Source: Enterobacter hormaechei subsp. xiangfangensis
Lineage (GTDB): Bacteria > Pseudomonadota > Gammaproteobacteria > Enterobacterales > Enterobacteriaceae
DNA length: 64,000 bases
NCBI RefSeq assembly: GCF_001729785.1
Contig: NZ_CP017183.1
Span: 4,278,001-4,342,000, forward strand
Direction of reading: 5' to 3'
Part shown: positions 62,747 through 64,000 of the stretch, piece after piece
How the letters are laid out: the number at the start of each line of letters is the position of its first letter
How positions within the stretch are numbered: position 1 is the stretch's first letter
Notes under the pieces: generated by a model
The model's database searches: none
Seen by the model: only the letters and a program-made list of their open reading frames with translations
Told to the model about the DNA's origin: nothing
Position numbers and translations under genes: made by a program

Positions 62747-64000
62747 CCCTCTTCCGCTTAGCCAGTGGCTCAGTGCGCCCCGCCCTGACGACACCCCTGT
62801 CGCCTGGCAGGACGACCATCTCTGGACGCTTGGCGATCTGCGCCACGACGTCACTCAGCTGGTCGACACGCTGCGTCGTGAAGATGGCGAGCGCTGGGCG
62901 CTGTGCATCGAAAACGGCTATCTGTTTATTGTCGCGCTGCTGGCGACGCTGCATGCGGGTAAAACGCCGGTCCTCCCCGGGCACAGCCGGGCGGCGCAGC
63001 TTAACGAACAGCGGGCGCTGTTCAGCGGTGTCCTGAGCGACACCACGCTCGATTTTCAGGGGCAACAGCTGCGGGTGGCTTCCGCTCAGCGGGCAGGCCA
63101 TCCCTTTTCACCGCTGCCTGCCATCGGTGAGATGCGCACGATCGAGCTTTACACCTCCGGCTCGACCGGCACGCCGCAGCGGGTGAGTAAGCCGGTGGTC
63201 AGCCTGGATCGTGAGGCTCGTCTTCTGGCGGCGCATTTTGGCGAGCGTCTGGCGGGCTGTCACGTTGTGGCTTCCGTGGTGCTGCACCACCTGTATGGCC
63301 TGACGTTTCGTGTCGTCTTACCCATGGCGCTCGGCCTGCCGCTGCACGCCAGCCTGCTCAACTATGCCGAGCAGCTCTCTGCCCTTCCCGACGATAAACG
63401 CTATCTTTTCATCAGCAGTCCGGCGTTTCTCAAGCGGCTGGACGCGTCACTGACGCCGCCCCCCGTCAACCTGCTCTTCTCCGCTGGCGGCGCGCTGCCC
63501 TGGCAGGAGGTCGCCGCGGTTCAGGCCTGGCTCAACGTCTGGCCGGATGAAATATACGGCAGCACGGAAACAGGCGTAATGGCCTGGCGCTACCGTCAGG
63601 AGGAAAGCACCCGCTGGCAGCCTTTCCCCGGCGTGACGTTTCACGGCGATCGCGTGATGTCGCCGCTGATCCCCGAGGTGGAGGGGGTCGTGCTGGATGA
63701 TATCCTGCACTTCACGGCTGACGGGCAGTTCAGCCTCGTCGGGCGCCGCGGTCGGGTGGTCAAAATTGAAGATAAACGCATTTCACTCGATGACATTGAG
63801 CGCCGCCTGTTGGCGCTGGACGGCATCCGCGAGGCCGCCGCGCTGACGGTGACGCGCGGCGGGCGTCAGGGCATTGGCGTATTGCTGGTGCTGAATGAAG
63901 CGGTGCGTCAGCAACACGAACAGGGCAAAAAAGCGCAGGAGCTCGCCTGGCGATGCGCCCTTCGCCCCTGGCTTGAACCGGTTGCCGTGCCGCGCTACTG
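62739..64000 (+). CDS. AMP-dependent acyl/aryl ligase of APE cluster, partial
   Basis: Adenylate-forming enzyme, 420 residues visible, open at the right edge. It starts MLNPLPLSQWLSAPRPDDTPVAWQ. The ATP loop YTSGSTGTPQRVSK lies near residue 140, and YGSTETGVMAWR is the A5-type motif near 275. It is shorter at its N-terminus than fatty acyl-CoA ligases, as usual in APE clusters. The Xenorhabdus counterpart ApeH loads 4-hydroxybenzoate onto a carrier protein; the same role is inferred here from position. Dehydratase, ketosynthase and reductase genes are expected beyond the window. Confidence 0.87.
   Translation, partial: MLNPLPLSQWLSAPRPDDTPVAWQDDHLWTLGDLRHDVTQLVDTLRREDGERWALCIENGYLFIVALLATLHAGKTPVLPGHSRAAQLNEQRALFSGVLSDTTLDFQGQQLRVASAQRAGHPFSPLPAIGEMRTIELYTSGSTGTPQRVSKPVVSLDREARLLAAHFGERLAGCHVVASVVLHHLYGLTFRVVLPMALGLPLHASLLNYAEQLSALPDDKRYLFISSPAFLKRLDASLTPPPVNLLFSAGGALPWQEVAAVQAWLNVWPDEIYGSTETGVMAWRYRQEESTRWQPFPGVTFHGDRVMSPLIPEVEGVVLDDILHFTADGQFSLVGRRGRVVKIEDKRISLDDIERRLLALDGIREAAALTVTRGGRQGIGVLLVLNEAVRQQHEQGKKAQELAWRCALRPWLEPVAVPRY

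Overview
This window is core chromosome of an Enterobacteriaceae bacterium. Gene order and protein sequences match the Escherichia coli gntT-mal-glp-glg-asd-gnt-ggt-ugp-liv-rpoH-fts-zntA-tusA-dcrB segment almost gene for gene. The differences from K-12 (no rtc genes between malT and glpR, a transaminase gene between livJ and rpoH, a TRAP transporter between zntA and tusA, an aryl-polyene-type cluster after yhhT), the fairly GC-rich codon use and the many GGGAGAGGG palindromes point to Enterobacter or a close relative (Lelliottia, Leclercia). The genus is an inference. No rRNA, tRNA, CRISPR array, insertion sequence or prophage was seen.

Layout. 1-345 is the end of gntT. 431-8193 is the maltodextrin block: malPQ divergent from the activator gene malT, with MalT boxes and a CRP-like site between them. 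8256-12015 is glycerol-3-phosphate metabolism: glpEGR divergent from glpD. 12103-21471 is the glycogen operon glgBXCAP. 21711-23586 holds asd and yhgN. 23666-26659 is the gluconate set gntR, gntK, gntU with GntR operators. 26751-31681 holds yhhW, yhhX, the iron-stress sRNA ryhB, yhhY, ggt and yhhA. 31671-36598 is the Pho-type ugpBAECQ operon. 36849-43707 is the branched-chain amino-acid uptake system (livKHMGF, livJ) with panM. 43905-45170 is a PuuE/GabT-like transaminase. 45307-50586 holds rpoH, ftsYEX, rsmD and yhhL. 50647-54007 holds yhhM, yhhN and zntA with a textbook ZntR promoter. 54097-56887 is a complete TRAP transporter (P, Q, M). 57122-60014 holds tusA, yhhQ behind a preQ1-I-type riboswitch, dcrB and yhhT. 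From 60140 to the right edge runs the start of an aryl-polyene-like (APE) lipid operon: partial ketosynthase/chain-length factor, acyltransferase, two acyl carrier proteins, a membrane protein and an AMP ligase cut by the window end.

How the parts work together. MalT drives malPQ, which degrades maltodextrins to glucose and glucose-1-phosphate. The glg operon makes and degrades glycogen from the same pool. ugp and glp share glycerol-3-phosphate: import and diester hydrolysis by Ugp, oxidation by GlpD, repression by GlpR. liv imports leucine, isoleucine and valine. The APE genes would build a polyene acyl chain on their own carrier proteins.

Two repeat families sit in the spacers: classical REP/BIME units, and palindromes built on CCCTCTCCC/GGGAGAGGG. 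Every convergent gene pair in the window that has a spacer carries at least one of them. Three copies of the second family break this rule and are the more interesting ones: a 20-bp perfect stem between divergent glpE and glpD, a copy inside the ugp operon, and a copy between the ugpB promoter and livF. I found no gene system that looks wholly new. The most rewarding loci are the APE operon with its structured leader, the orphan TRAP transporter and the repeat family.
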